From: Sphingobacterium prati
Lineage (GTDB): Bacteria > Bacteroidota > Bacteroidia > Sphingobacteriales > Sphingobacteriaceae
Assembly: GCF_013167215.1 (NCBI RefSeq)
Contig: NZ_JABJWY010000009.1
Span: 275,982 to 339,981, forward strand
Direction of reading: 5' to 3'
Length of the DNA stretch: 64,000 nucleotides
Part shown: positions 52,721 through 61,274 of the stretch, in pieces
Layout: every line of letters begins with the position of its first letter
Numbering within the stretch: position 1 is the first letter of the stretch
Program-made: the position numbers and the translations under genes
Notes under the pieces: model-generated
Databases searched by the model: none
What the model was told of the DNA's origin: nothing
Seen by the model: only the letters and a program-made list of their open reading frames with translations

Positions 52721-54955
52721 ATGATTAAAAGGATTTTTTACACGCTCTTCTTTATTGGAATAACTATTCTGCATCTACAAGCCAGAACAGTCATTCCGTT
52801 CAATGCAAACTGGTCGTTTAAAAAAGGTCCGTTTTCCATCTCAGCATTGGACTACAACCAGATATTTGATGGAAAGTGGCAATTGGTTACCCTACCACAC
52901 ACCTGGAATGCAACAGACATGCAGACTGCAGAGATCAAACCGGGAAGTCTTGGAAAAAACGAACGTTTTTATACCGGCGATGCTTATTACCGCAAAACGT
53001 TTGTCCCAGGATCAGATTGGAAAGGTAAGCGTATTTTCATCCGATTTGAAGGGGTGAATACCAATACTGAAGTTTACTTAAATAATAAACCCCTTTCTTC
53101 CAAAGCAGGAAAAAATGATATTACCTACGATAACTCGCAACGAAATGGCAACTACAGTTTTGTTGGCCGACATCAGGGCGGCTATTCTGCTTTTGTCTTT
53201 GAATTAACTAATATGCTTCAATTGGGAGTGGAAAACGAGCTGTTGGTCAAGGTTAATAATGAAGCCAGTCCACAGGTTATTCCGGTAAACCACACCTTAT
53301 TCCCGATGTACGGCGGTATTTATCGTCCTGTTGAACTTATAGTCACCGATGACATTCATGTTGCTGTGAATGACTTTGCTTCCCAAGGTGTCTATATCAC
53401 GCAACAAAATGTTTCAAAAAAGACTGCGGATATAGCATTAAAAATAAAAATTGACAACAAATCCGGAAAAATACAACCGATCGAATTGCTAACAACCATT
53501 TTTGAAAAAGATGGAACCAAAAAAGCAAAACAACAAACGGCATATACATTGCCACCACAGGGCCGTCAGGTCTTATCACAACAAATTGTGGTCAAAAACC
53601 CACATTTATGGCAAGGACTGGACGATCCCTACCTTTACAAGGTTGTGACACAGATCAAAAAAGATGGTCAGGTCATTGACGAGGTAACGACACCTTTAGG
53701 CATACGCAAATTTGAATTACGTACTGGCCAAGGTTTCTTTTTAAATGACATCAAGTATCCCCTATATGGTGTATGTCGGCATCAGGATCGTTGGGGCAAA
53801 GGCGCAGCCTTGAGCAACGCCGACCACGACGAAGATCTATCCATTATCAAAGAAATGGGAGCCACTTCCATCCGTCTAGCACACTATCAACAGTCATCAT
53901 ATTTCTATTCCAAATGCGATAGTATCGGGCTTGTGATCTGGGCCGAAATCCCATTTGTGAATCGCGTGACAACATTTGAAGACAACAACGCCCAACAGCA
54001 GTTGAAAGAATTAATCCGACAAAATTTCAATCACCCTTCCATCTATATCTGGGGGATGCATAACGAAGTTTACTCCCCGTCTGCTTACACCGTAGAACTC
54101 ACGACCAAACTAAATGATCTCGCTAAATCCGAAGACCCGGATCGTTACACCGTCTCCGTCAGCGGATACAATGTAATTGATCATCCGGTTAACAACAACG
54201 CCGATGTGCAAGGGATCAACCACTATTTCGGCTGGTATAATGGTGAACTGGAAAACAAATCCGATAAAGATGACGATGTAGCCACATGGGCACAACGTAT
54301 AAGTAAAGAGTTCAAAGACTACAAGATTATCTTTTCTGAATACGGTGCCGAAGCAGTTCCTGAGGATCAGGCGGAAGAGGTAGGCAATTTCGGCAACCAA
54401 TGGAGCAATCCATCATTTTTCCCAGAAGAATATGCGACAAAATTCCATGAAGTCCATTGGGGCGTAATCTCCAAAAGCCCTATTTTCCTAGGGTCATACG
54501 TGTGGAATACTTTTGATTTCGCCACACCGATTACCGCACTGAACGTTAATCCAAGAAATTATAAAGGATTGGTTTCTTTTGATAGAAAATTGAAAAAAGA
54601 TGGCTTCTACTGGTATAAAGCAAATTGGAGCAAAGAACCGGTATTGTATGTCACCCAACGTCGTATGGTCAATCGTGGAAATGAAATTACCCCGGTAACC
54701 ATCTATTCCAATAGAGGCGAACCAACCTTAACGGTTAACGGAACTGTTATCAAAGGTGTTAGAAAAGGGCAAACAGATGTGCATTACATTTTTGAGAATG
54801 TCAAACTTACGAAGGGGGCGAACGCGATCGAAGCTAAGATCATACAAAAAGACGGAAAGATATTGACAGATCGTATTCATTGGAATTACGATCCATCTTA
54901 TAAACAGGATGCAGCTGGACCAACCAAATCCAAGACTGAGCATGTTGGGCTTTAA
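52721..54955 (+). CDS. GH2 family glycosidase, beta-galactosidase-like, secreted
   Basis: A 744-residue secreted GH2 enzyme. Signal peptide about 1-21 (LHLQA). The N-terminal sugar-binding domain (WQLVTLPHTWNATDMQTAEI, YYRKTFVP, IFIRFEGVNTNTEVYLNNKP) is followed by an Ig-like domain (about 212-330) and the TIM barrel: YPLYGVCRHQDRWGKGAALS, TSIRLAHYQQSSYFYSKCD, IYIWGMHNEV with acid/base Glu449, and IIFSEYGAEAVPED with nucleophile Glu540. A short C-terminal Ig-like domain (about 655-735) closes it. The beta-galactosidase assignment is most likely, but other GH2 activities cannot be excluded. It diverges from GH20/GH29. Confidence 0.93.
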   Translation: MIKRIFYTLFFIGITILHLQARTVIPFNANWSFKKGPFSISALDYNQIFDGKWQLVTLPHTWNATDMQTAEIKPGSLGKNERFYTGDAYYRKTFVPGSDWKGKRIFIRFEGVNTNTEVYLNNKPLSSKAGKNDITYDNSQRNGNYSFVGRHQGGYSAFVFELTNMLQLGVENELLVKVNNEASPQVIPVNHTLFPMYGGIYRPVELIVTDDIHVAVNDFASQGVYITQQNVSKKTADIALKIKIDNKSGKIQPIELLTTIFEKDGTKKAKQQTAYTLPPQGRQVLSQQIVVKNPHLWQGLDDPYLYKVVTQIKKDGQVIDEVTTPLGIRKFELRTGQGFFLNDIKYPLYGVCRHQDRWGKGAALSNADHDEDLSIIKEMGATSIRLAHYQQSSYFYSKCDSIGLVIWAEIPFVNRVTTFEDNNAQQQLKELIRQNFNHPSIYIWGMHNEVYSPSAYTVELTTKLNDLAKSEDPDRYTVSVSGYNVIDHPVNNNADVQGINHYFGWYNGELENKSDKDDDVATWAQRISKEFKDYKIIFSEYGAEAVPEDQAEEVGNFGNQWSNPSFFPEEYATKFHEVHWGVISKSPIFLGSYVWNTFDFATPITALNVNPRNYKGLVSFDRKLKKDGFYWYKANWSKEPVLYVTQRRMVNRGNEITPVTIYSNRGEPTLTVNGTVIKGVRKGQTDVHYIFENVKLTKGANAIEAKIIQKDGKILTDRIHWNYDPSYKQDAAGPTKSKTEHVGL

Positions 54956-54985
54956 AACTGCTCAAAATTCAATAGACCAAAATAG

Positions 54986-55017
54986 GAGCAAGGAACTTTA
55001 AACCCTTGCTCTTTTTT
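54986..55017 (+). terminator. Rho-independent terminator after the GH2 gene
   Basis: GAGCAAGG (54986-54993) and CCTTGCTC (55004-55011) form a perfect 8-bp stem followed by six T. It lies 31 bases after the GH2 stop. Confidence 0.92.
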
Positions 55018-55247
55018 GCTTTAATAAACTTCGGGTTCGCTATAATCGAATTTAATTCACTTTTTTCCACTTTTGCGATGGTTTAGGCATTTACGGTCCT
55101 ATACAAAAATATCAAGTTATTCGCTTGCCGATTAAAATCTATGCATTATAAAAATCGTCAACTGGCACTGACCGACATAAGCCCTCCATTTACCGAGATT
55201 CTGTCCAGATTAGCCTAATGACTCTCCTCCCTTCAGCAAATCTCCCC

Positions 55248-55255
55248 TACCTTTG
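55248..55255 (+). promoter_or_regulatory. Candidate -7 promoter element
   Basis: TACCTTTG matches TAnnTTTG and lies 41 bases before the ATG at 55297. No good -33 TTG is visible. Confidence 0.4.
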
Positions 55256-55296
55256 AGCTATCAAATAAGAAATAAAAACATTAAAAAATAAACATC

Positions 55297-55575
55297 ATGG
55301 CAACTAAAACAACATTCAGCATCAACAGCAAAACGATCACAAAAGCTTTTCAAGATCTTTTTGATTCATTTAAAACTTCACGTTTAAAGGTTTCTTCAAA
55401 AAATGGACAGGAATACCTAAATATATCGCTAATACTTGCAGTAATCATTGGTATTATCTTTCCTGTCGCCATCGTTGTTCTGATTATTCTTACCCTAGTT
55501 TGTAGTCTTCAATTAGCAATCTTAGAAGAAGACAAACAGGAGGAAGAAAAACAAAAAATGATTGAATTAAAATAA
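55297..55575 (+). CDS. Small DUF4342-like membrane protein
   Basis: A 92-residue protein. An N-terminal amphipathic part (about 5-48: TITKAFQDLFDSFKTSRLKV, then SSKNGQEYLNISL) precedes one strongly hydrophobic segment (about 45-78: LAVIIGIIFPVAIVVLIILT) and an acidic/charged tail (EEDKQEEEKQKM). This layout and the NGQEYLNISLILAVIIG motif resemble the DUF4342 family. It stands alone with a promoter-like box upstream. A hairpin follows at 55600. Function is unknown; a membrane-associated regulatory or stress-related role is speculation. Confidence 0.75.
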   Translation: MATKTTFSINSKTITKAFQDLFDSFKTSRLKVSSKNGQEYLNISLILAVIIGIIFPVAIVVLIILTLVCSLQLAILEEDKQEEEKQKMIELK

Positions 55576-55599
55576 GCTGTACCTGCACATTTAACACGA

Positions 55600-55629
55600 A
55601 ACGGGACGCCCAGAAATAGGCATCCCGTT
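55600..55629. terminator. Terminator-like hairpin between convergent genes
   Basis: AACGGGA-C-GCC and GGC-A-TCCCGTT form an 11-position stem with one mismatch and an 8-base loop. Only a short T-rich stretch follows on the plus strand and none on the minus strand. It lies between the small membrane-protein gene (end 55575) and the SusD gene (end 55675). Confidence 0.6.
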
Positions 55630-55674
55630 CTACTTTTATGTATGCTTACTTAAAGATCGGAATCGGAAAATACA

Positions 55675-57444
55675 TTACTCCAACGACGGATTAAATTCAC
55701 CGCCCCAGTCTTTATTTTGCTTGATATTCGGGTTCTTGTCTATTACCGATTGTGCGATTGGAAAGAAATAGTAAGTATCTGGTACCAAATTGATCTTATT
55801 ACCCGTGCTTGGCACCTGCAACACGGTATACTTAAACTGATTTTCCTTCAATTGATAAGTTTTAGCCAAATCCGCAGCTGCTTTTAAATCCATATCCGTT
55901 CCATTGGAGTTTATCGCAATTGCTTCCACGCCCTGTTTCGTCTTATTATTCAGTACGGCTAGTTTGCGCAATCTGCGTAAATCCCAAAAGCGATGACCTT
56001 CGAAACAGAATTCAATATTTCGTTCCGCTAATATAGCTTCCCGCATCTCGTTTTTATTACCCGCAACAATGCCATAGTTATTATCTGTTCCGGGCTCGAT
56101 GCCAGCACGCATTCGGATCTGCTTTAAAAGGGCCAGTGCTGTGGCAAGATCACCTGCCTCATTTGCTGTCTCGGCATAATTCAATATCACCTCTGCATAA
56201 CGCATCAGCACAAAATCTACATCATATTGGGTCTCTACCTGCGTTTGCCGTAAAGAAAGCTTTGAATTTTTCAGAATAAAAAATCCTGTATAGCGATCCC
56301 TGTTCGAGGAAGTGGTTCCAGCTTTTGGGTTCTCTCCAAAATTATCCAACGCGTCCGCAATGCCCAGCGAAGTATATTGTCTTTTACCAGTTTTACCCGA
56401 AACCTCATAAAGTTTTCCGTTCCAGACAATAGATTTGTCAAAACGCGGATCACGATTCTCCCAATAACTTTGCAGGAACTCCTCATCTGTTTTATGATAT
56501 TTACCGGTAGGATCCGTATAGAGCTTACCATCTTTCATCGGGAATTCTTTTACAAAATCCCATGTTGGGACAGCACTTGCTGTTCCACGGCTTTCCGATC
56601 CCGGCCGTACCCCATTATCCCAGTTAGCCACTTTATTAGGATACGAGTTGATTACTGCAAAGACCACCTCAGGGCCTTTTTCCACCAATGCAATATTGTA
56701 ATAATCAGCAGTCAGACTATAGCCCTGGGCCTTCAGCTGCTCATAGGCCATTTTATTCACTGTATTAGCTTCCGCCCAGTAGGCATTCCCATAAGGATTG
56801 GAAGGATTAAATTGCGGCGACGCTTTATACAACAAGACTTTAGCTTTAAAAGCCAAAGCGAAATTACCATCGATACGGCCATAATCCGCAGCTCCCTTTC
56901 CAATTGTCATGGGCAGATTGGTTATTGCTTCATCCAGATCTTTTATCATTAAATCAAAACATTCCTTGGTACTGTTCCGCGGAACTTTCAATTCATCATC
57001 TTCCAGATCCTGTGGTTTTGTGATGTAAGGTATCCCACCATGATGCTTGACCATATTGAAATACATGTAAGCACGCATAAAAAGTGCCTGACCTAAGATG
57101 GATTTCTTAGTAGATTCATTTAATCCGGTACTTTCGGATACCTTCTGGATAGCGGTATTGATCTTGCGCATGGTTGTATAATCCCATGCCTTATAAGTGG
57201 AATTATTGACGGTAACCGCATTTAAGGGGAAGTTAATTCCGGCCAGCTGTTGTGAATTATTATCAGCGCCGCTGTTCCAATTAGCAAATAAGGTATATAA
57301 ATTAGCCAGATATGCATTAACGAGATTAGGGTCATTCCATACCTTATCTTCGTTCACCGAATTGAGATCCTCAATATCTAGCACATTTTTACAAGAGGCC
57401 GTTGTCAACAACAAGGCAACTAAGGGATAAAATATCTTTTTCAT
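55675..57444 (-). CDS. SusD/RagB-type outer-membrane lipoprotein
   Basis: A 589-residue SusD-family lipoprotein, long for the family. Signal peptide with lipobox TTASC (about Cys18) and the mature start KNVLDIEDLNSVNEDKVWND. SusD features: GQALFMRAYMYFNMVKHHGG followed by IPYI, MRYAEVILNYAETANEAGDL, LLKQIRMRAGIEPG, and EAILAERNIEFCFEGHRFWD followed by LRRLRKLAVLN. It starts 13 bp after the upstream susC stop, so the two form an operon. No glycosidase is contiguous on this strand. Ligand unknown. Confidence 0.95.
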   Translation of the reverse strand: MKKIFYPLVALLLTTASCKNVLDIEDLNSVNEDKVWNDPNLVNAYLANLYTLFANWNSGADNNSQQLAGINFPLNAVTVNNSTYKAWDYTTMRKINTAIQKVSESTGLNESTKKSILGQALFMRAYMYFNMVKHHGGIPYITKPQDLEDDELKVPRNSTKECFDLMIKDLDEAITNLPMTIGKGAADYGRIDGNFALAFKAKVLLYKASPQFNPSNPYGNAYWAEANTVNKMAYEQLKAQGYSLTADYYNIALVEKGPEVVFAVINSYPNKVANWDNGVRPGSESRGTASAVPTWDFVKEFPMKDGKLYTDPTGKYHKTDEEFLQSYWENRDPRFDKSIVWNGKLYEVSGKTGKRQYTSLGIADALDNFGENPKAGTTSSNRDRYTGFFILKNSKLSLRQTQVETQYDVDFVLMRYAEVILNYAETANEAGDLATALALLKQIRMRAGIEPGTDNNYGIVAGNKNEMREAILAERNIEFCFEGHRFWDLRRLRKLAVLNNKTKQGVEAIAINSNGTDMDLKAAADLAKTYQLKENQFKYTVLQVPSTGNKINLVPDTYYFFPIAQSVIDKNPNIKQNKDWGGEFNPSLE

Positions 57445-57457
57445 CTTTAAATATCAA

Positions 57458-60400
57458 TTAAAATTTAACATCTAGACCCAAGGTGAACGTTTTCATTACC
57501 GGATAAGAATCATACATTTTCTGCTCCGGATCGTGGAATTCCTTCATCGGTGAAAAAACAAATAAATTGGTACCATTTAAAAATACGTTGACACTCTTCA
57601 TCTTGATTTTCTCCATCATGGCCTGTGGCAGTGTGTAGGAGATATTTAAATCGCGTAATCGCATATAAGCCCCGTTTCTGACCCAAAATGTTGAGGAGGC
57701 CGCCCCAGACTCCTGCCAGTTGTAGCCTACAGGCCGCGGGTATTTGGCCGCTGTATTTTCAGGAGTCCAGACATCTGAAGTCCAAATTGGGTAGTAAGGC
57801 CTAAAGGTATCCCCATGTTGGCGCATACCTGCCCCTTCCTGATTACTAATCACGCGGTCATATGCCAATACTCCCTGAAATAAGGCCGACACATAAAAAC
57901 CTTTCCAGCTAGCGTTAAATCCAAATCCATAATTGATTCGTGGGGTATTATTCTCAGAGAGCAGTTGTGCATCATTGTCATCGATAATGCCATCTGGCTG
58001 GTCTGAGTAATTCTGCCCACGGATATCTTTATAGAGAATCATCCCTGGATAAGGATCACGCCCATAGGTCTTAAATCCTTTTTCTTTCAAGGCATCTGCT
58101 TCCGCTTGCGTACGAACCAGTCCCGAAGCTTCTAAACCAATAATACGATTTTCAGGCCTTCCTACCTTAGAGCGAAAGTTTTCCCTTCCACCAGCAGCAT
58201 AAGATGGTTCCTCGTCAAAAATATCCCAACGGTCTTTCGCATAGCCCATATTTGCGTTCAGACCATAAGAGACCTCCCCGATCCGGTCGCTCCAATTGAA
58301 AGAGACCTCTCCCCCCCGAAAGCTTCGAGCCGCATAGTTCTCCGGTGCCAGCGCACGTCCATAGTTATCCGGGACCTTTATCCCTCTTGTCCCAAGGATA
58401 TCAGTTTCCTTCCGGATAAAGCCATCTAAACTACCCGTTAGTTTATTCTGCACAAAACCAAAGTCGATACCTACGTTATAGCTTTTTGATTTTGTCCAGG
58501 TAAGATTCGTGGTCGGGTTATCAAGGTATGTTACCCCGGTGTAATAACTATCACCAAAAATATATCCCGGCACCGGTGTTCTGCTTCCTGTTCGCGAAGT
58601 GATAATCGAACTATATTTTTCCATATACGAATAAGGTAATATCGAATTGCCGTCGACATCCACAAAGTTGCCCGAACTACCATACGATGCCCGTAGTTTT
58701 AAATCATTGACCGTATTCTTGATGGAAGAAAAGAAATTTTCATCCGAGATGCGCCAACCAAGAGACATCGACGGAAAAAATCCCCAACGCTTATCATTTG
58801 GAAATAAGGGCGAACCGTCGTAACGAAAGGAGAATTCTGCAATATATTTATCTGCATAGTTATAGTTCGCCCGACCGATTACTCCACGTCGCGCATCCAT
58901 CAATTCAAAAGCATCTGTCGATCGCATGCTCCTGTCGGTTGGATAGATATACATCTGATCCAAAGGAATAATTGGATTTTCTGCCCGTGATGTAATGTTC
59001 GTATTACCCGATTTGAACTGCTCATAAACGACTAAACCATCCACCGTATGTTTGCCAAACTTGCGGTTATAGTTTAAAAACCAATCCACCTGGTATTGCC
59101 ATTTTCGCTGTGGATTGTAATCCATAAATGGTTGGGCCTGACTGAAAGTAAATACGTTGGTCCTATCTTCTGAAGGAGGTGCCGGTATAAAACGGTTTCC
59201 ATCCGGATTCAGTGAGGTGAATGTATAGTTTTTTTGAAAACTCATATAGCGCTTGCGCATATAATCTTCTGCCACATAACTTCCAACCAATTTTGTAGAA
59301 AGTCCCTCTAACAGTTTATCCAATTTTAAATTCAATGTCATAATCGGATTTACCTGACGCACCTTACGATCAATGTACCGGTCGCCGATCACTTGGTCAA
59401 TTACATTCCAGGCCTGCCAGCTTCCCATTGGTGTCTGCACCGGATAAGCCGTTGGTGTATTGCTCGGGGTACCATCTGCCGTCAGATAAAAGGGATACAT
59501 CTTAGGCCAGTTGAAGGTAACGCGGTAAAAATCCGAAACATCAAAATCATCGTCATTGGAGGAGGTACTAAATGGCCAGAAGAACCTGTTGGAGTTTGTC
59601 TGGTTGGCCGAGATATTAAAATCCATGCTAAACGCATCACTGATTTTAGCCGAAATATTGCTGCGTAGATTGAATTTTTCATGATCCAACGATTTATAAG
59701 ATCCGTTTTCTTTCCGGTAGCTTAATAAGGCATAGTAGGTAATCTTGTCGCCACCACCGTTAACAGCAATTGATTGTCGATGGCTAAAAGGGTTTCGCCA
59801 GATGACATCATTGGCATTGTAATTTTTGTCTTTAAAGTAGTCAAATTCGCGCTGTCCATTCGGAGCTATCCATGGAGTACTCTTGCTTCCCTGTTCCCAG
59901 CGGAATTGGGAAACCCTATTCTGATAAGTTAATTCATCTGTAGCGGTAGTCAGATTGGCCAATAAGGTCTGCGTGGGAGAGCTAAAGGAATAATTACTCT
60001 GCACATTAAATACAGGCGCCTGAGAAGTTCCTTTTTTTGTCGTCACGAGGACCACGCCGTTACCTGCTCGTGTCCCATAGACTGCGGCAGTTCCAGCATC
60101 CTTCAGGAAACTCATTTGATCGACTTCGTTGGCCTCCAGGGCATCGAAAGCGGCTTTATCGCGCACCACTCCATCGATCACATACAAGGGTTCGACAGCG
60201 GCTCCACGGATACGTAACGAAGAGGAAGCTCCAGCCATTCCAGAGGTATTGGTCACATTTACCCCAGCAGCTCTTCCTGCTAATGTATTAGAAAGATTGG
60301 ACGGTGAGATGTTTTTCAATTGTTCAGAATTGACAGCTGCTACTGCACCCGTTAGATTTCCTTTTTTTTGTTTACCGTATCCTACGATAACCACTTCTTC

Positions 60401-60763
60401 TAATGCCTCGGAATTGCTCATCATCGTGACATTCATGTTTCCGCTACCTACAGCGACTTCTTGTCTTGTGTAGCCCTGATAGTTGATTACCAGAAAATCG
60501 CCCTGTTTGGCACGAATGGAAAAGCTCCCGTTAGCGTCAGTCGAAGCTTGTAGCGCACTGCCCTTCACGGTAATGGTCGCTCCCGCAAGCGGATCCCCTT
60601 TTTCATTCCTTACAATACCCGAAATTTGCTCTTGTTCGACGCGGAAGTAGCTCTGTTTCGGTTTCAAATTGCTCGCAAATAAATTCGGAGACGAGCACAA
60701 AAGACTAAGACCTAGGAGACTCAATGGCCTAGCTTTGCTGCAAAAAAGATAATTCTTTTTCAT
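57458..60763 (-). CDS. SusC-type TonB-dependent receptor
   Basis: An 1101-residue outer-membrane transporter. Signal peptide ends at about residue 31 (PNLFAS). The carboxypeptidase-regulatory-like domain (about 47-115: ISGIVRNEKGDPLAGATITV, GDFLVINYQGYTRQEVAVG) is followed by the linker LEEVVIVGYGKQKKGNLTGA, plug (LYVIDGVVRDKAAFDALEAN, MSFLKDAGTAAVYGTRAGNG), and a large barrel ending FTLGLDVKF. There is no STN domain and no sigma/FecR gene nearby, so control differs from the two transducing systems. SusD follows 13 bp downstream. A divergent hybrid histidine kinase gene lies 511 bp upstream. Direct repeats lie 28 bases before the ATG. Confidence 0.95.
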   Translation of the reverse strand: MKKNYLFCSKARPLSLLGLSLLCSSPNLFASNLKPKQSYFRVEQEQISGIVRNEKGDPLAGATITVKGSALQASTDANGSFSIRAKQGDFLVINYQGYTRQEVAVGSGNMNVTMMSNSEALEEVVIVGYGKQKKGNLTGAVAAVNSEQLKNISPSNLSNTLAGRAAGVNVTNTSGMAGASSSLRIRGAAVEPLYVIDGVVRDKAAFDALEANEVDQMSFLKDAGTAAVYGTRAGNGVVLVTTKKGTSQAPVFNVQSNYSFSSPTQTLLANLTTATDELTYQNRVSQFRWEQGSKSTPWIAPNGQREFDYFKDKNYNANDVIWRNPFSHRQSIAVNGGGDKITYYALLSYRKENGSYKSLDHEKFNLRSNISAKISDAFSMDFNISANQTNSNRFFWPFSTSSNDDDFDVSDFYRVTFNWPKMYPFYLTADGTPSNTPTAYPVQTPMGSWQAWNVIDQVIGDRYIDRKVRQVNPIMTLNLKLDKLLEGLSTKLVGSYVAEDYMRKRYMSFQKNYTFTSLNPDGNRFIPAPPSEDRTNVFTFSQAQPFMDYNPQRKWQYQVDWFLNYNRKFGKHTVDGLVVYEQFKSGNTNITSRAENPIIPLDQMYIYPTDRSMRSTDAFELMDARRGVIGRANYNYADKYIAEFSFRYDGSPLFPNDKRWGFFPSMSLGWRISDENFFSSIKNTVNDLKLRASYGSSGNFVDVDGNSILPYSYMEKYSSIITSRTGSRTPVPGYIFGDSYYTGVTYLDNPTTNLTWTKSKSYNVGIDFGFVQNKLTGSLDGFIRKETDILGTRGIKVPDNYGRALAPENYAARSFRGGEVSFNWSDRIGEVSYGLNANMGYAKDRWDIFDEEPSYAAGGRENFRSKVGRPENRIIGLEASGLVRTQAEADALKEKGFKTYGRDPYPGMILYKDIRGQNYSDQPDGIIDDNDAQLLSENNTPRINYGFGFNASWKGFYVSALFQGVLAYDRVISNQEGAGMRQHGDTFRPYYPIWTSDVWTPENTAAKYPRPVGYNWQESGAASSTFWVRNGAYMRLRDLNISYTLPQAMMEKIKMKSVNVFLNGTNLFVFSPMKEFHDPEQKMYDSYPVMKTFTLGLDVKF

Positions 60764-60790
60764 AATTAAGATGGAGGTTTAGATAATAGT

Positions 60791-60807
60791 TTACTAACAA
60801 TTACTAA
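60791..60807. repeat. 10-bp-phased direct repeat upstream of SusC
   Basis: TTACTAA occurs at 60791-60797 and again at 60801-60807, a spacing of one helical turn. The pair lies 28 bases before the SusC start codon. Phased direct repeats can be response-regulator sites, but seven AT-rich bases can also recur by chance. Confidence 0.35.
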
Positions 60808-61190
60808 AGGTTCATTGGTGCCTGTCTTTTATAAAAAAATAACAAAAGACAGTGTATTATTACAGGAAATTAAATAAAACAATCTAAAATTCAAATTATT
60901 TTTACATTTTATAAGGAAATTACTGAAATAATTCACTGCCAGTTTTTATAAAAGCTCATCTTAATCAGGATTACTCTAAAGAATGGGTATATTTTCACAA
61001 AGGCAAAGATCATTCTGGTCAAAAAAGCAATTGCAAAGACAGCTGCCTATCTATCGAGCGTTTGATCGCATAGCTGACACCATTAGGTTCGCAACTATAT
61101 CACAAATTAATACTGACGAAGCGCCCTATTCCGTAGATCGATTGAGCCAGTTTTTTTAAAATGTAGCTTTTAATCGACAAGCTCACTGCA

Positions 61191-61218
61191 TTGCTTTCAT
61201 TTTTTAGTATTAAATTTG
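61191..61218 (+). promoter_or_regulatory. Candidate promoter for the hybrid histidine kinase gene
   Basis: TTG (61191-61193) and TAAATTTG (61211-61218) are separated by 17 bases, close to the Bacteroidota TTG / TAnnTTTG arrangement. The GTG start is 56 bases downstream. Confidence 0.45.
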
Positions 61219-61274
61219 ATTTCCATATTAAACAAAGAGGCGGCAATCAATTTATTTTTTGAAAGAATAGAAAC

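Larger units (their letters stand above)
54956..55296 (+). other. Intergenic region between GH2 and the DUF4342-like gene
   Basis: About 340 bases with no gene: the GH2 terminator at 54986 and a candidate -7 box at 55248 for the small membrane-protein gene. Confidence 0.6.
60764..61274. other. Divergent intergenic region, SusC operon and histidine kinase gene
   Basis: About 511 AT-rich bases with no gene I can support. Direct repeats near 60791 and a promoter candidate near 61191-61218 are listed separately. Confidence 0.55.
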
